64,000 nucleotides of DNA, taken from the NCBI GenBank assembly GCA_018713325.1, contig DVFJ01000015.1, forward strand, positions 39,800-103,799, written 5' to 3'. Positions 36,623-47,754 of this stretch are shown piece by piece. Source of the DNA: Candidatus Onthenecus intestinigallinarum. GTDB taxonomy: Bacteria; Bacillota; Clostridia; Christensenellales; Aristaeellaceae. Position numbers and translations under genes: made by a program. Position 1 is the stretch's first letter. Each line of letters begins with the position of its first letter. The notes beneath the pieces are model-generated. The model was given only the letters and a program-made list of their open reading frames with translations. It was not told where the DNA came from and did no database searches.

Positions 36623-36679
36623 CAAAAAAGCGCCTCCCGTCCGTGTCATAGAGGAATCTATGCCCGGACGGGGGACGCT
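36623..36679 (-). terminator. Terminator after yajC overlapping the next gene's RBS
   Basis: A long hairpin (outer arms 36630-36643 and 36665-36678, inner CATAGA/TCTATG) ends in six T residues on the minus strand. The 3' arm contains the GGGAGG of the downstream membrane-protein gene. Confidence 0.8.
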
Positions 36680-36698
36680 ATCACTCCAATGTCGCCGG

Positions 36699-37103
36699 TC
36701 AGATGAGCGCCTCGGCGTCGTTGGAGATGGAGATCTCCTCGACGTTGCGGATCGCCCAGCGCGCGAAGACGAGCTTGGTCTTCTCAGCGCCGACCTCCAC
36801 GGTGAGCACGTCGTCCTTGATGTTGGAGATCGTGCCGTAGATGCCGCCGATCGTGCAGATGCGGTCGCCGACCTTGAGCGCCGCGAGCATGGCCTTGGCT
36901 TCCTTGTCCTTCTTGCGCTGCGGGCGGATCAGCAGGAAGTAGAACACCACGAAGATCAGGATCATCGGCAGGAACGTGCCGATCATGCCCACCACGCCGG
37001 CGGCGCCGCTCATCTCGGCGGCAGCGGGATCCAGGGTCGCGGAAGCGGCGGCGGTCGTCGCGGGGGCCGCGTCGGCCAGCAGGTGCGTAAGCGCATTCAA
37101 CAT
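36699..37103 (-). CDS. yajC: Preprotein translocase subunit YajC
   Basis: YajC associates with SecDF at the translocon. The 134-aa protein has an Ala-rich N-terminus of ~38 residues, one membrane helix (about 39-60), the family motif FLLIRPQRKKDKE (about 56-68) and a small soluble domain with LKVGDRICTIGGIYG (about 76-90). The N-terminal extension is longer than in E. coli YajC. It has its own consensus promoter and is closed by a terminator, so it is a monocistronic unit at the head of the SCIFF/secDF cluster. Confidence 0.93.
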   Translation of the reverse strand: MLNALTHLLADAAPATTAAASATLDPAAAEMSGAAGVVGMIGTFLPMILIFVVFYFLLIRPQRKKDKEAKAMLAALKVGDRICTIGGIYGTISNIKDDVLTVEVGAEKTKLVFARWAIRNVEEISISNDAEALI

Positions 37104-37138
37104 GGTTCAAAGACACTCCTTGTTTAAAATTCCATCTC

Positions 37139-37167
37139 ATTATATCTTGTGACGGATGTGAATGCAA
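37139..37167 (-). promoter_or_regulatory. SigA promoter for yajC
   Basis: TTGCAT (37167-37162), a 17-nt spacer and TATAAT (37144-37139) on the minus strand, 36 nt before the yajC start. Confidence 0.83.
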
Positions 37168-37197
37168 GGACTAATTCGCCTGCGCGTCCATTTTCCC

Positions 37198-39391
<2,194 letters not shown>

Positions 39392-39476
39392 CAATGTGTT
39401 GCCTTTCTGTCAGCTTCAGCATGTATTCGCCGTGCGGCGGCGACGGCGGCCCAAGGCCCATTCGTCCCTCCCCTGG

Positions 39477-40517
39477 TCAGATGTCCAGCCGGGTCTGGTC
39501 CGGCCCGTCCGCGCGGGGCTGCGGCGGCGTGCGGCGCATGTGCGCATAGGCCGCCGGCGTGCACACGCGCCCGCGCGGCGTGCGCATGATGAAGCCCAGC
39601 TGCATGAGGTAGGGCTCGTAGACGTCCTCGATCGTCACGGCGTCCTCGCCCGTGGTGGCCGCCAGCGTGTCCAGGCCCACCGGCCCGCCGCCGAACTTGT
39701 CCATCATCGTGGAGAGCATGCCGCGATCCACGCGGTCCAGCCCCAGCTCGTCAATCTCCTGCAGGTTCAGCGCCTCGCGCGCGACCTCGTAGGTGATCGT
39801 CCCATCCGCGCGTACCTGCGCAAAGTCGCGCACGCGCTTGAGCAGGCGGTTGACGATGCGCGGCGTGCCGCGCGAGCGGCGCGCGATCTCGCGCACGCCC
39901 TCGGGCTCCACGGGGATCTTGAGGATGTTTGCGCTGTGGCGCACGATCTGCGCGAGCTCGTCGGTGGAATACAGCTGCAGGCGGAACAGGATGCCAAACC
40001 GGTCGCGCAGCGGCGCGGACAACTGGCCCGCGCGCGTGGTCGCGCCCACGAGCGTGAATTTGGGCAGATCCAGCCGGATGGAGCGCGCGCTCGGCCCCTT
40101 ACCGATCATGATGTCCAGCGCATAGTCCTCCATTGCGGGATAGAGCACCTCCTCGACCGTGCGCGAGAGGCGGTGGATCTCGTCGATGAACAGCACGTCG
40201 CCCGCGTTCAGGTTGGTGAGGATGGACGCCAGATCGCCCGGTCGCTCGATGGCCGGTCCGGAGGTGATGCGGATGTTCTGCCCCATCTCGGCGGCGACGA
40301 TGCAGGCCAGCGTCGTCTTGCCCAGGCCCGGCGGGCCGTAGAGCAGCATGTGGTCCAGCGCGTCGCGGCGCTGACGCGCCGCCTCGATGTAGATGTTCAG
40401 GCTGTCCTTGACCGTCTGCTGTCCGATGTATTCGCGCAGCGTGCGCGGGCGCAGCGACTGCTCGATGTCCGCATCCTCGTCGCGAAAGCCCGTCGTCATG
40501 AGCCGTTCTTCTTCCAT
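39477..40517 (-). CDS. ruvB: Holliday junction DNA helicase RuvB
   Basis: RuvB is the AAA+ motor that drives branch migration with RuvA. The 346-aa protein has the typical start [12 protein letters not shown], Walker [10 protein letters not shown] (about residue 61), Walker [10 protein letters not shown] (about 109), the sensor region [20 protein letters not shown] and the C-terminal winged helix ending in [11 protein letters not shown]. The ATG has GGGAGG 8 nt upstream. It follows ruvA by 15 nt. Confidence 0.97.
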   Translation of the reverse strand: MEEERLMTTGFRDEDADIEQSLRPRTLREYIGQQTVKDSLNIYIEAARQRRDALDHMLLYGPPGLGKTTLACIVAAEMGQNIRITSGPAIERPGDLASILTNLNAGDVLFIDEIHRLSRTVEEVLYPAMEDYALDIMIGKGPSARSIRLDLPKFTLVGATTRAGQLSAPLRDRFGILFRLQLYSTDELAQIVRHSANILKIPVEPEGVREIARRSRGTPRIVNRLLKRVRDFAQVRADGTITYEVAREALNLQEIDELGLDRVDRGMLSTMMDKFGGGPVGLDTLAATTGEDAVTIEDVYEPYLMQLGFIMRTPRGRVCTPAAYAHMRRTPPQPRADGPDQTRLDI

Positions 40518-40532
40518 CGTCGCATCCTCCCC

Positions 40533-41129
40533 TTAGCCCTCGCCCAGCAGGCGCAGCGCCAGCATGATCAGCTGGTCCGTCTTGTCCGCCTGGTCCTGCA
40601 CCTGGTTGATCGCCCGCGCGGCCTCGGCGCTGGTGTAGCCCAGGGCCATGAGCGCGGCGGCGGCCTCCCGGCGGGCGTCCGGCGCGGCGGCGGACACGCC
40701 CTGGCCGGCGCCGGAGCGCAGCTCCTGCGCCTCGACCTTGTCCTTGAGCTCCAGCGCGATGCGCTGCGCCGTCTTCTTGCCGATGCCCGGCGCGCGCGAG
40801 AGCGTGGCGATGTCGCCCGTGGCGATGGCCAGCGACAGATCGCGCAGCGGCATGGCCGAGAGCATGCCCAGCGCCGTGCGCGCGCCCACGCCCGAGACGG
40901 ACAGCAGCTTCAGAAAGAGCGTCCGCTCCTCCCGGGACGCAAAGCCGAACAGTTCCATGGCGTCCTCGCGCACGGACAGGTACGTATAGGCGCGGAATCG
41001 CTCGCCCGCGCCGGGCGCGTCAGAGAGCGTCGTGGACGAGCAGATCAGCTGATAGCCCACGCCGCCCGCATTGATCACCAGCTCGCCCTGGCGCTTTTCT
41101 TCGATTTTGCCTTCGATGAATGCGTACAT
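40533..41129 (-). CDS. ruvA: Holliday junction DNA helicase subunit RuvA
   Basis: RuvA tetramers hold the Holliday junction and load RuvB. The 198-aa protein has an N-terminal OB fold (MYAFIEGKIEEKRQGELVI), helix-hairpin-helix motifs in LLSVSGVGARTALGML and APGIGKKTAQRIALELKDK, and the C-terminal RuvB-binding domain (EAAAALMALGYTSAEAARAI). ATG 41129 has GAGGG well spaced; a TTG two codons upstream is less likely. The gap to ruvC is 10 nt. Confidence 0.96.
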   Translation of the reverse strand: MYAFIEGKIEEKRQGELVINAGGVGYQLICSSTTLSDAPGAGERFRAYTYLSVREDAMELFGFASREERTLFLKLLSVSGVGARTALGMLSAMPLRDLSLAIATGDIATLSRAPGIGKKTAQRIALELKDKVEAQELRSGAGQGVSAAAPDARREAAAALMALGYTSAEAARAINQVQDQADKTDQLIMLALRLLGEG

Positions 41130-41139
41130 CGCCAATCCC

Positions 41140-41634
41140 TCACTTGATCTTGAACTGCGCGCGGGCCGCGCCCGTATGCGCGTGCGTGATGGCCACGGCC
41201 AACGCGTCCGCGGCGTCGTCGGGCCTGGCGATCTCCTTCATGCCCAGCAGCATGCGCACCATCTGCTGCACCTGCTGCTTTTCCGCCTTGCCGTAGCCCA
41301 CGACCGCCTGCTTGATCTGCATGGGTGTGTATTCATACAAATTGTCGGTCTTTTCAGCCGCCGCGACGAGCGCCACGCCGCGCGCCGCGCTCACCGCCAT
41401 GCCCGTCGTCACGTTCTTGGAGAAGAACAGCTCCTCAAACGCGATGTCGTCGGGACGGTAGGTCTCGATCAGCTGCTGCATGCCGATGTAGATGCTGCGC
41501 AGCCTGTGCGGCATCGACACGCCGGGCCGGGTGGACAGCACGCCGTACTGCACCAGCCGCAGCCGGCTGCCCGCCTGCTCCACCACGCCCCAGCCCAGCG
41601 TCGCCAGGCCCGGGTCGATCCCCAGAATCGTCAA
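41140..41634 (-). CDS. ruvC: Crossover junction endodeoxyribonuclease RuvC
   Basis: RuvC resolves Holliday junctions. The 164-aa protein starts with ILGIDPGLATLGWG, containing the first catalytic Asp (residue 7). The second acidic residue is in IAFEELFFSKN (about 66-76) and the C-terminal acidic pair in ARPDDAADALAVAI (about 138-151). The start is TTG 41634 with GGAG 9 nt upstream, and a near-consensus promoter lies 38 nt before it. It leads the ruvCAB-queA-tgt operon. No LexA-type operator was seen at this promoter. Confidence 0.95.
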   Translation of the reverse strand: MTILGIDPGLATLGWGVVEQAGSRLRLVQYGVLSTRPGVSMPHRLRSIYIGMQQLIETYRPDDIAFEELFFSKNVTTGMAVSAARGVALVAAAEKTDNLYEYTPMQIKQAVVGYGKAEKQQVQQMVRMLLGMKEIARPDDAADALAVAITHAHTGAARAQFKIK

Positions 41635-41671
41635 AGCGCATCGCTCCGTTTGCCCATAAAAAATCTATTTT

Positions 41672-41700
41672 ATCTTATCCCGTTTCCGGCGCGCTGTCAA
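41672..41700 (-). promoter_or_regulatory. SigA promoter of the ruvCAB-queA-tgt operon
   Basis: TTGACA (41700-41695), a 17-nt spacer and TAAGAT (41677-41672) on the minus strand. The argG operator and promoter lie back-to-back with it. Confidence 0.83.
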
Positions 41701-41711
41701 GGAAACATCGC

Positions 41712-41729
41712 GATGTATTTTTATGCAAA
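41712..41729 (+). promoter_or_regulatory. Putative ArgR (AhrC) operator upstream of argG
   Basis: The 18-bp element ATGTAT-TTTT-ATGCAA with one flanking base on each side fits the Bacillus ARG box pattern (ATGAAT-AAAA-ATKCAA) with one mismatch in the arms. It ends 5 nt before the argG -35. A second partial half-site (TTGCAT followed by T residues) overlaps the -35 itself. Arginine-dependent repression is inferred. Confidence 0.55.
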
Positions 41730-41734
41730 CCCTC

Positions 41735-41763
41735 TTGCATTTTTTGCCGTGATGGCTTATAAT
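41735..41763 (+). promoter_or_regulatory. SigA promoter for argG
   Basis: TTGCAT (41735-41740), a 17-nt spacer and TATAAT (41758-41763). The 60-nt leader contains a perfect GGGCCC-rich palindrome at 41786-41801 before the GGAGGGG ribosome-binding site. Confidence 0.85.
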
Positions 41764-41826
41764 ACGAGCGTCATCGCGAAAAATCGGGCCCGGGGCCCGG
41801 CATAGAATCAATTGGAGGGGTCTTTT

Positions 41827-43044
<1,218 letters not shown>

Positions 43045-43053
43045 TCCAGATGC

Positions 43054-43088
43054 AAAGAGAAAGGCAGCGTTTGCTGTCTTTCTCTTTA
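43054..43088 (+). terminator. Terminator-like hairpin between argG and argH
   Basis: Arms 43054-43068 and 43073-43087 pair over 14-15 nt; the 3' arm is T-rich and ends in TTT. It sits 23 nt before the argH start and probably acts as a partial terminator, since no separate argH promoter is evident. Confidence 0.6.
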
Positions 43089-43111
43089 TGACGAGCAAGG
43101 AGCGTGTTTTC

Positions 43112-44494
43112 ATGAAGCTTTGGGGCGGACGCTTTGAAAAGCAGACCGACGGCCTCGTAGACGACTTCCATTCCTCCATCACGTTCGACAAGCGGCTCTA
43201 CCGTCAGGACATCCAGGGTTCCATCGCCCACGCGACGATGCTCGGCGAGCAGGGCATCATCGACCGGGGCGACGCGGACCGGATCGTCGAGGGGCTTCGG
43301 GGCATCCTGGCGGATGTGGAGGCCGGGCGCGTGCAGTTCGCCATCGACGCCGAGGACATCCACATGAACGTGGAGAAGCTGCTCATCGAGCGCATCGGCG
43401 AGGCGGGCAAGCGCCTGCACACGGGCCGCAGCCGCAACGACCAGGTGGCGCTGGATGGGCGCATGTACGTCAAGGACGAGGCCGTGCGCGCGTGCAACCT
43501 GCTGGGCGAGCTGTGCCGCGTGCTGCTGCGCATCGCCGGGGAGAACCTGACGACCGTCATGCCCGGCTACACGCACCTGCAAAAGGCGCAGCCCATCACC
43601 CTGGCGCACCACATGATGGCCTACTTTCAGATGTTCACGCGCGACATGGACCGCATGCGCGACTGCTACCGGCGCAGCGACGTGATGCCGCTGGGCTCGG
43701 GTGCGCTGGCCGGCACGACCTATCCGCTCGATCGCGCGCGCGTGGCGCAGCTGCTGGGCTTTTCCGCGATCACGCAAAACAGCCTGGACGGCGTGTCCGA
43801 CCGCGACTTCATGCTCGACTACCTGAGCGCCGCCTCGATCTGCATGATGCACCTGTCGCGCTTTTGCGAGGAGCTGATCCTCTGGTCGAGCCACGAGTTC
43901 CGCTTTGTGGAGATGGACGACGCCTTCGCCACGGGCTCCTCCATCATGCCCCAGAAGAAGAACCCCGACGTCGCCGAGCTCATCCGCGGCAAGACCGGCC
44001 GCGTCTACGGCGACCTGATGGGCCTGCTCGCCGCGATGAAGAGCCTGCCGCTGGCCTACAACAAGGACATGCAGGAGGACAAGGAGGCGCTCTTTGACGC
44101 GCGCGACACGCTGGTCAAGTCGCTGGTCGTGTTCACCCACATGCTGGACGCGTGCACGTTCCGCAAGGACGTCATGGCGCGCGGCGCGGCGGGCGGCTTC
44201 ACCAATGCGACGGACGCGGCGGACTACCTGGTCAAGAAGGGCATGCCCTTCCGGGAGGCGCACGCGGTCGTCGGCCGGCTGGTGCTGCACTGCATCAAGG
44301 AGGACAAGGCGCTGCTGGACCTGTCGCTGCAGGAGCTGCGCACGTTCTCGGAGCTGTTTGACGAGGACGTGTTCGAGGCCCTCTCCCTGCAGGCGTGCGT
44401 CAACCTGCGCAACATTCCCGGCGGACCCGCGCCCGAGGCCGTGCAGGCCTCCATCGACGCGGGCAGGGCCTTCCTGGACGGGTTCGCCTGCTGA
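43112..44494 (+). CDS. argH: Argininosuccinate lyase
   Basis: ArgH splits argininosuccinate into arginine and fumarate. The 460-aa protein has [13 protein letters not shown] (about residues 105-117), [15 protein letters not shown] (about 150-164) and the fumarase-superfamily signature [12 protein letters not shown] (about 276-287). The ATG at 43112 has AAGGAG upstream. The gene is convergent with the kinase gene and ends at a shared terminator. Confidence 0.97.
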   Translation: MKLWGGRFEKQTDGLVDDFHSSITFDKRLYRQDIQGSIAHATMLGEQGIIDRGDADRIVEGLRGILADVEAGRVQFAIDAEDIHMNVEKLLIERIGEAGKRLHTGRSRNDQVALDGRMYVKDEAVRACNLLGELCRVLLRIAGENLTTVMPGYTHLQKAQPITLAHHMMAYFQMFTRDMDRMRDCYRRSDVMPLGSGALAGTTYPLDRARVAQLLGFSAITQNSLDGVSDRDFMLDYLSAASICMMHLSRFCEELILWSSHEFRFVEMDDAFATGSSIMPQKKNPDVAELIRGKTGRVYGDLMGLLAAMKSLPLAYNKDMQEDKEALFDARDTLVKSLVVFTHMLDACTFRKDVMARGAAGGFTNATDAADYLVKKGMPFREAHAVVGRLVLHCIKEDKALLDLSLQELRTFSELFDEDVFEALSLQACVNLRNIPGGPAPEAVQASIDAGRAFLDGFAC

Positions 44495-44517
44495 TTCCAT
44501 CAGAGAAAACATGAATG

Positions 44518-44556
44518 AACGCGGCGTGACGGTATCAGAACCATCACGCCGCGTTT
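44518..44556. terminator. Bidirectional terminator between argH and the kinase gene
   Basis: A hairpin with arms AACGCGGCGTGA(TGGT-type) at 44518-44533 and 44540-44554, with a TTTGATC tail on the plus strand and an A-rich tract on the other side, serves both converging genes. Confidence 0.7.
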
Positions 44557-44562
44557 GATCGT

Positions 44563-45387
44563 TCATCGCCGCAGCGCGCATGTCCACGCCTCTTTGAGTT
44601 CCCCGATCGACTGCTGCCTGCGCGCCCTGTCGTCGCTCACGGCCCGGGCCGCGACGCGAAAGGCCGCCTCGCCCAGCTGCCAGGCGTCCCGCGATCGCTC
44701 ATATGCACCGAACAGCGCAAAGGCCATGGCCCCGGCCGTGTAGACGTTCGTGACCTCGTCGATGACCGCGCCGAGCCGGAACTCCTCGGGCGACATGAAC
44801 TTTGCGCTGCCCCACAGACGGCCCATGTCGTTGACAAACGGCTGCCTCTTGAAGAAGTCAATGTCGCAGACGGTCGTCTTGCGGTGCCGGGCATCGTAGA
44901 GAATGCTGCCGTCATAGAAGTCGATCGCGACATAGCCCTGGGAAGCGACGTATGCCAGAAAGCACAGGATGTCGTCCAAGACCGCCAGCCGGTCCTCCAC
45001 GGGCAGAGCCATGAACCGGCGGTGGGAGGCCGGATACATCCGGCCCATGCAGTCGCCGTCGGCCCATTCAAAGACCATCGCAAACCCGCCGCCAACCTCC
45101 TCCGCCCGAACGAACGGGATCAGGTTCGGATGCGTCAGCCGGGCATACAGGGGCGCCGTCTCCCTCAGGCGCGCGACGGCCGCCTCGGGCGCGCCGTCAT
45201 AGGCCGCGGTCGGAGCGCCCGCAAACTTGACGAAGTATCGCCTGCCGCCCTGCTCCACGCCGAAGCAGATATTGCCCGAATCCTGCGCGTCAAAGATCCT
45301 GAACACCCTGCCATACCGGCTCAGAAAGCCAAAGTCAAAGGGCACCTTCAGCCGGTACGGAATGCCCTCCATGCAAAACAGCTCCAT
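44563..45387 (-). CDS. Divergent Ser/Thr protein kinase-like protein
   Basis: The 274-aa protein is a eukaryote-like kinase domain without membrane segment. The ATP-binding Lys is in YFVKFA (Lys54), and the hinge region is MVFEWADGDCM (about 104-114). The catalytic loop reads YVAIDFYDGSILYD (about 152-165): the base Asp156 is kept, the His-Arg before it is missing, and the usual Asn five residues later is Ser161. The DFG equivalent is CDIDFF (about 174-179), and SPEEF replaces APE. It may be a low-activity kinase or pseudokinase; substrate unknown. It has its own promoter and GGAGG before ATG 45387. Confidence 0.75.
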   Translation of the reverse strand: MELFCMEGIPYRLKVPFDFGFLSRYGRVFRIFDAQDSGNICFGVEQGGRRYFVKFAGAPTAAYDGAPEAAVARLRETAPLYARLTHPNLIPFVRAEEVGGGFAMVFEWADGDCMGRMYPASHRRFMALPVEDRLAVLDDILCFLAYVASQGYVAIDFYDGSILYDARHRKTTVCDIDFFKRQPFVNDMGRLWGSAKFMSPEEFRLGAVIDEVTNVYTAGAMAFALFGAYERSRDAWQLGEAAFRVAARAVSDDRARRQQSIGELKEAWTCALRR

Positions 45388-45436
45388 CTCATGCCTCCAT
45401 TCGCGCCCGCATCCGGCCATACGTGACCGCAGCTCT

Positions 45437-45465
45437 ATTGTACAGGCTTTCCGCACCCCGTTCAA
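45437..45465 (-). promoter_or_regulatory. SigA promoter for the kinase gene
   Basis: TTGAAC (45465-45460), a 17-nt spacer and TACAAT (45442-45437) on the minus strand, 50 nt before the ATG. Confidence 0.8.
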
Positions 45466-45483
45466 GCCCTGCGGAGCAAAAGC

Positions 45484-45514
45484 CAAAAAAGCGGGCGCGC
45501 CTCTGCACGCCCGT
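45484..45514 (-). terminator. Terminator of the spoIIA operon
   Basis: A GC-rich hairpin (CGGGCG/CGCCCG arms) 7 nt past the sigF stop is followed by six T residues on the minus strand. Confidence 0.8.
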
Positions 45515-45521
45515 TCCCCGG

Positions 45522-46259
45522 CTAGGCCTCCTTCGCGTCCGGCGCCATCGCCTCCCGGATGCGCCGCAGGATGCGCGCCTCCTGTCGCGACACCTGCACC
45601 TGCGTCATGCCCAGCGCGCGCGCCGTCTGCGCCTGCGTCCAGTCGCGGAAGTAGCGCAGCATGATCAGCTTTCTGTCGCGCTCGGGCAGCCGCTCGATCT
45701 CCTCGCGCAGGGCCATGCGATCGATCGCATCCGCCTGCTCCTCGCCCACGACATCCCCGAGCGTGCCGCCGTCCGCGCCGGGCAGCGGCGCGTCCAGCGA
45801 GGCGACGGCGCTGGCGCTTTCCAATGCCATGACCAGCTCATGCTCGTCGCAGCGCAGGGCCTGCGCGATCTCCGGCAGCGTGGGTTCGCGCAGCAGCGCC
45901 TGGCGCAGCGCCTCCGCGACCCGCGCGGCGCGCGCGGCCGTCTCCTTCAGCCTGCGCGAGACGCTCAGCGGCCCGTCGTCGCGCAGAAACCGGCGTATCT
46001 CGCCCATGATCATCGGCACGGCATAGGTAGAGAAGCGCACGTTCAGCTCCACCCGGAAGTTGCGGATGGCCTTCACGAGCCCCAGCGCCCCCAGCTGGTA
46101 GAGCTCCTCCATCTCGCACCCGCGGCCCGCAAACCGCCCGCAGACGGAGCGCACCAGCGCGAGATTTGCGCCGACCATGCGCTCCAGCGCCTGCGCGTCG
46201 CCCGCCTGCGCCTGCCGGATGAGCGCCATGGCCTCCTCGTGTGAGAGCACGCCGGCCAT
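45522..46259 (-). CDS. sigF: Forespore RNA polymerase sigma factor SigF
   Basis: SigF is the first forespore-specific sigma factor, held inactive by SpoIIAB until polar division. The 245-aa protein has region 2 (EELYQLGALGLVKAIRNF and FSTYAVPMIMGEIRRFLRD, about residues 50-92), region 3, and region 4 with QTARALGMTQVQVSRQEARI (about 209-228). Order and identity of the two upstream genes confirm SigF rather than SigG or SigB. ATG 46259 shares its A with the spoIIAB stop (TGATG); a GTG one codon earlier is possible. Confidence 0.95.
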   Translation of the reverse strand: MAGVLSHEEAMALIRQAQAGDAQALERMVGANLALVRSVCGRFAGRGCEMEELYQLGALGLVKAIRNFRVELNVRFSTYAVPMIMGEIRRFLRDDGPLSVSRRLKETAARAARVAEALRQALLREPTLPEIAQALRCDEHELVMALESASAVASLDAPLPGADGGTLGDVVGEEQADAIDRMALREEIERLPERDRKLIMLRYFRDWTQAQTARALGMTQVQVSRQEARILRRIREAMAPDAKEA

Positions 46260-46693
46260 CACGCGTCGGCGCCGAACCGCTTGGTCATGCGCACGCGGGT
46301 GCCCTCGCCGGGGACGGAGGCGACCTCCAGCGTATCCATGAACGTCTGCATCACGGCAAACCCCATGCCGGAGCGCTCCATCTCCGGCTGCGTGGTGTAA
46401 AAGGGTTCCATGGCCTTTTCCACGTCCGCGATGCCCTTGCCCGCGTCCTCGATCGTGACGCTCAGGACGTGCTCGTCCTCGACGCAGGCGCTGAGCACGA
46501 CCGTGCCCTGCGTGCCCTCATAGCCGTGCACGATCGCGTTGGTGACCGCCTCGCTGACCGCCGTCTTCACGTCCGTGATCTCCTCGATCGTGGGGCCGAG
46601 CTGCACGGCGAACGCGCTGATGACCACGCGCGCGAAGGATTCGTTCTGTGCGCAGCCGAGAAACTCCAGCCGCATGCTGTTCTTGCTCACCAT
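46259..46693 (-). CDS. spoIIAB: Anti-sigma F factor SpoIIAB
   Basis: SpoIIAB binds and inhibits SigF and phosphorylates SpoIIAA. The 144-aa protein has the GHKL kinase fold: the N-box region AVSEAVTNAIVHGY (about residues 44-57), IEDAGKGIADVEKAM (about 81-95) and the G2 box MERSGMGFAVMQTFMD (about 104-119). The ATG at 46693 has GGGAGG upstream and lies 17 nt after spoIIAA. Confidence 0.96.
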   Translation of the reverse strand: MVSKNSMRLEFLGCAQNESFARVVISAFAVQLGPTIEEITDVKTAVSEAVTNAIVHGYEGTQGTVVLSACVEDEHVLSVTIEDAGKGIADVEKAMEPFYTTQPEMERSGMGFAVMQTFMDTLEVASVPGEGTRVRMTKRFGADA

Positions 46694-46710
46694 AATCCCA
46701 TCCTCCCGTG

Positions 46711-47016
46711 TTATCGCACTGTTTCGATGATGCGCTGCAGCCCGGAGAGCTGAAAGATCCGCTCCACGTGCGGGCTCATGTTGCACACCGCCATGCGTCC
46801 CCCGCTTCTGCTGAGCGTGCGATAGCGCCCGATCAGCACGCCGATGCCCGAGCTGTCCATGAACGACACGCCCTGCATGTCCACGATCAGGCGCTGCGGC
46901 TGCTCCTTCTCAATGAGCCGGTCCATCTCCTGGCGGATCGTCTGCGCGCAATGGTGGTCCAGTTCTCCCTCCAGGCAGACGATCAGCGCATCCCGCTGCT
47001 TCCTGTGTTTGAGCAT
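46711..47016 (-). CDS. spoIIAA: Anti-anti-sigma factor SpoIIAA
   Basis: SpoIIAA frees SigF by binding SpoIIAB when dephosphorylated by SpoIIE. The 101-aa STAS-domain protein contains LEGELDHHCAQTIRQE (about residues 16-31) and the phosphorylation site in MQGVSFMDSSGIGVLIGRY (about 47-65), where the Ser of DSSG is the expected target. The ATG has GGAGG upstream, and a SigH-like promoter lies about 33 nt before it, as in Bacillus. Confidence 0.95.
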   Translation of the reverse strand: MLKHRKQRDALIVCLEGELDHHCAQTIRQEMDRLIEKEQPQRLIVDMQGVSFMDSSGIGVLIGRYRTLSRSGGRMAVCNMSPHVERIFQLSGLQRIIETVR

Positions 47017-47048
47017 ATCCCTGCCTCCTCCGCTCCGGTGATTGCGTT

Positions 47049-47078
47049 TGTTTCCGTATCCACCCGCCCATATCCTGC
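47049..47078 (-). promoter_or_regulatory. Probable SigH promoter of the spoIIA operon
   Basis: On the minus strand GCAGGATAT (47078-47070) matches the SigH -35 RnAGGAwWW, and after 12 nt ACGGAAACA (47057-47049) matches the -10 RnnGAATww except for one base. This is the promoter type that starts spoIIA in Bacillus. Confidence 0.6.
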
Positions 47079-47121
47079 CGCGAAAATGCACTGTTTATGC
47101 CGAAACCGCCAAAACCGTTCG

Positions 47122-47176
47122 CCAAAAAAACGCAGGGACCGCCCGTGCCGCCATGCGGCGAAGGGCGGTCCCTGCT
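47122..47176 (-). terminator. Terminator after the second GNAT gene
   Basis: A perfect 13-bp stem (47132-47144 and 47163-47175) is followed by seven T residues on the minus strand, directly upstream of the spoIIA promoter. Confidence 0.87.
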
Positions 47177-47188
47177 GCGTTCAGCGGA

Positions 47189-47671
47189 TCACGGATCCGC
47201 CGGGCGCGTCATGATGAGAAAGGGCCGGCTGGACAACCGGTGCGTGACGGTCCGCTGCGGGCGAAATCCGGCGTGCGTATAGAGCGCGATCGCGCGCCGG
47301 TTGAAGCACGCCACGGTCAGCCGCATCTCCCGCGGCCCGTATGCCCGGCGCGCATACAGAAGGCCGGCCTGCAGGAAGGCCGCGCCCTCCCCCCGGCCGC
47401 ACCGGTCCGGGCGCAGGCCCAGCCCCAGGTCGACGGGCCCGTCCGGGTAGACGTCCGGCTCCACGGTCGGGATCCGCGCCGCCTGGCCGAAGCAGAAGTA
47501 GCCGGTCAGCCCGTCTTCCGGGACGGTGCAGGCCACATACGCGCCGCTCATCAGCTCGTCCAGCGTCTCCGGATCCGGCCGGAAGCTGTATACCGCGTAT
47601 TCGCCCTCATACGTCCATCGGGCGATCTGTCCGGCGGCCGGGCGCGTCATGGGGCCGATCTCATACGCCAT
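47189..47671 (-). CDS. GNAT-family N-acetyltransferase
   Basis: The 160-aa protein is a single GNAT domain. The acetyl-CoA pyrophosphate loop is LGLRPDRCGRGEGAAF (about residues 84-99), and the C-terminal motif CFNRRAIALYTHAGF (about 121-135) is the family hallmark. Many relatives acetylate ribosomal proteins or small amines; the substrate here is unknown. It is monocistronic, with its own promoter and terminator. ATG 47671 has GGAGG 7 nt upstream; the ATG two codons earlier is too close. Confidence 0.87.
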   Translation of the reverse strand: MAYEIGPMTRPAAGQIARWTYEGEYAVYSFRPDPETLDELMSGAYVACTVPEDGLTGYFCFGQAARIPTVEPDVYPDGPVDLGLGLRPDRCGRGEGAAFLQAGLLYARRAYGPREMRLTVACFNRRAIALYTHAGFRPQRTVTHRLSSRPFLIMTRPADP

Positions 47672-47718
47672 CGTCATGCCTCCATTTCAGGCCGCCCCTG
47701 CGTCGAGGCGACGCTCTG

Positions 47719-47747
47719 ATTGTACCACGCCGCGGCCGCACGCGCAA
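47719..47747 (-). promoter_or_regulatory. SigA-like promoter for the GNAT gene
   Basis: TTGCGC (47747-47742), a 17-nt spacer and TACAAT (47724-47719) on the minus strand, beginning just past the FtsH-like gene stop. Confidence 0.68.
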
Positions 47748-47754
47748 CGCGCCG

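Noticed and set aside
41635..41711. LexA/SOS box at the ruvCAB promoter
   Set aside because: No CGAAC-4-GTTCG-like sequence was found near the promoter.
41635..41826. T-box or other riboswitch upstream of argG
   Set aside because: The 60-nt leader is too short for a T-box and lacks its conserved sequence; only a palindrome is seen.
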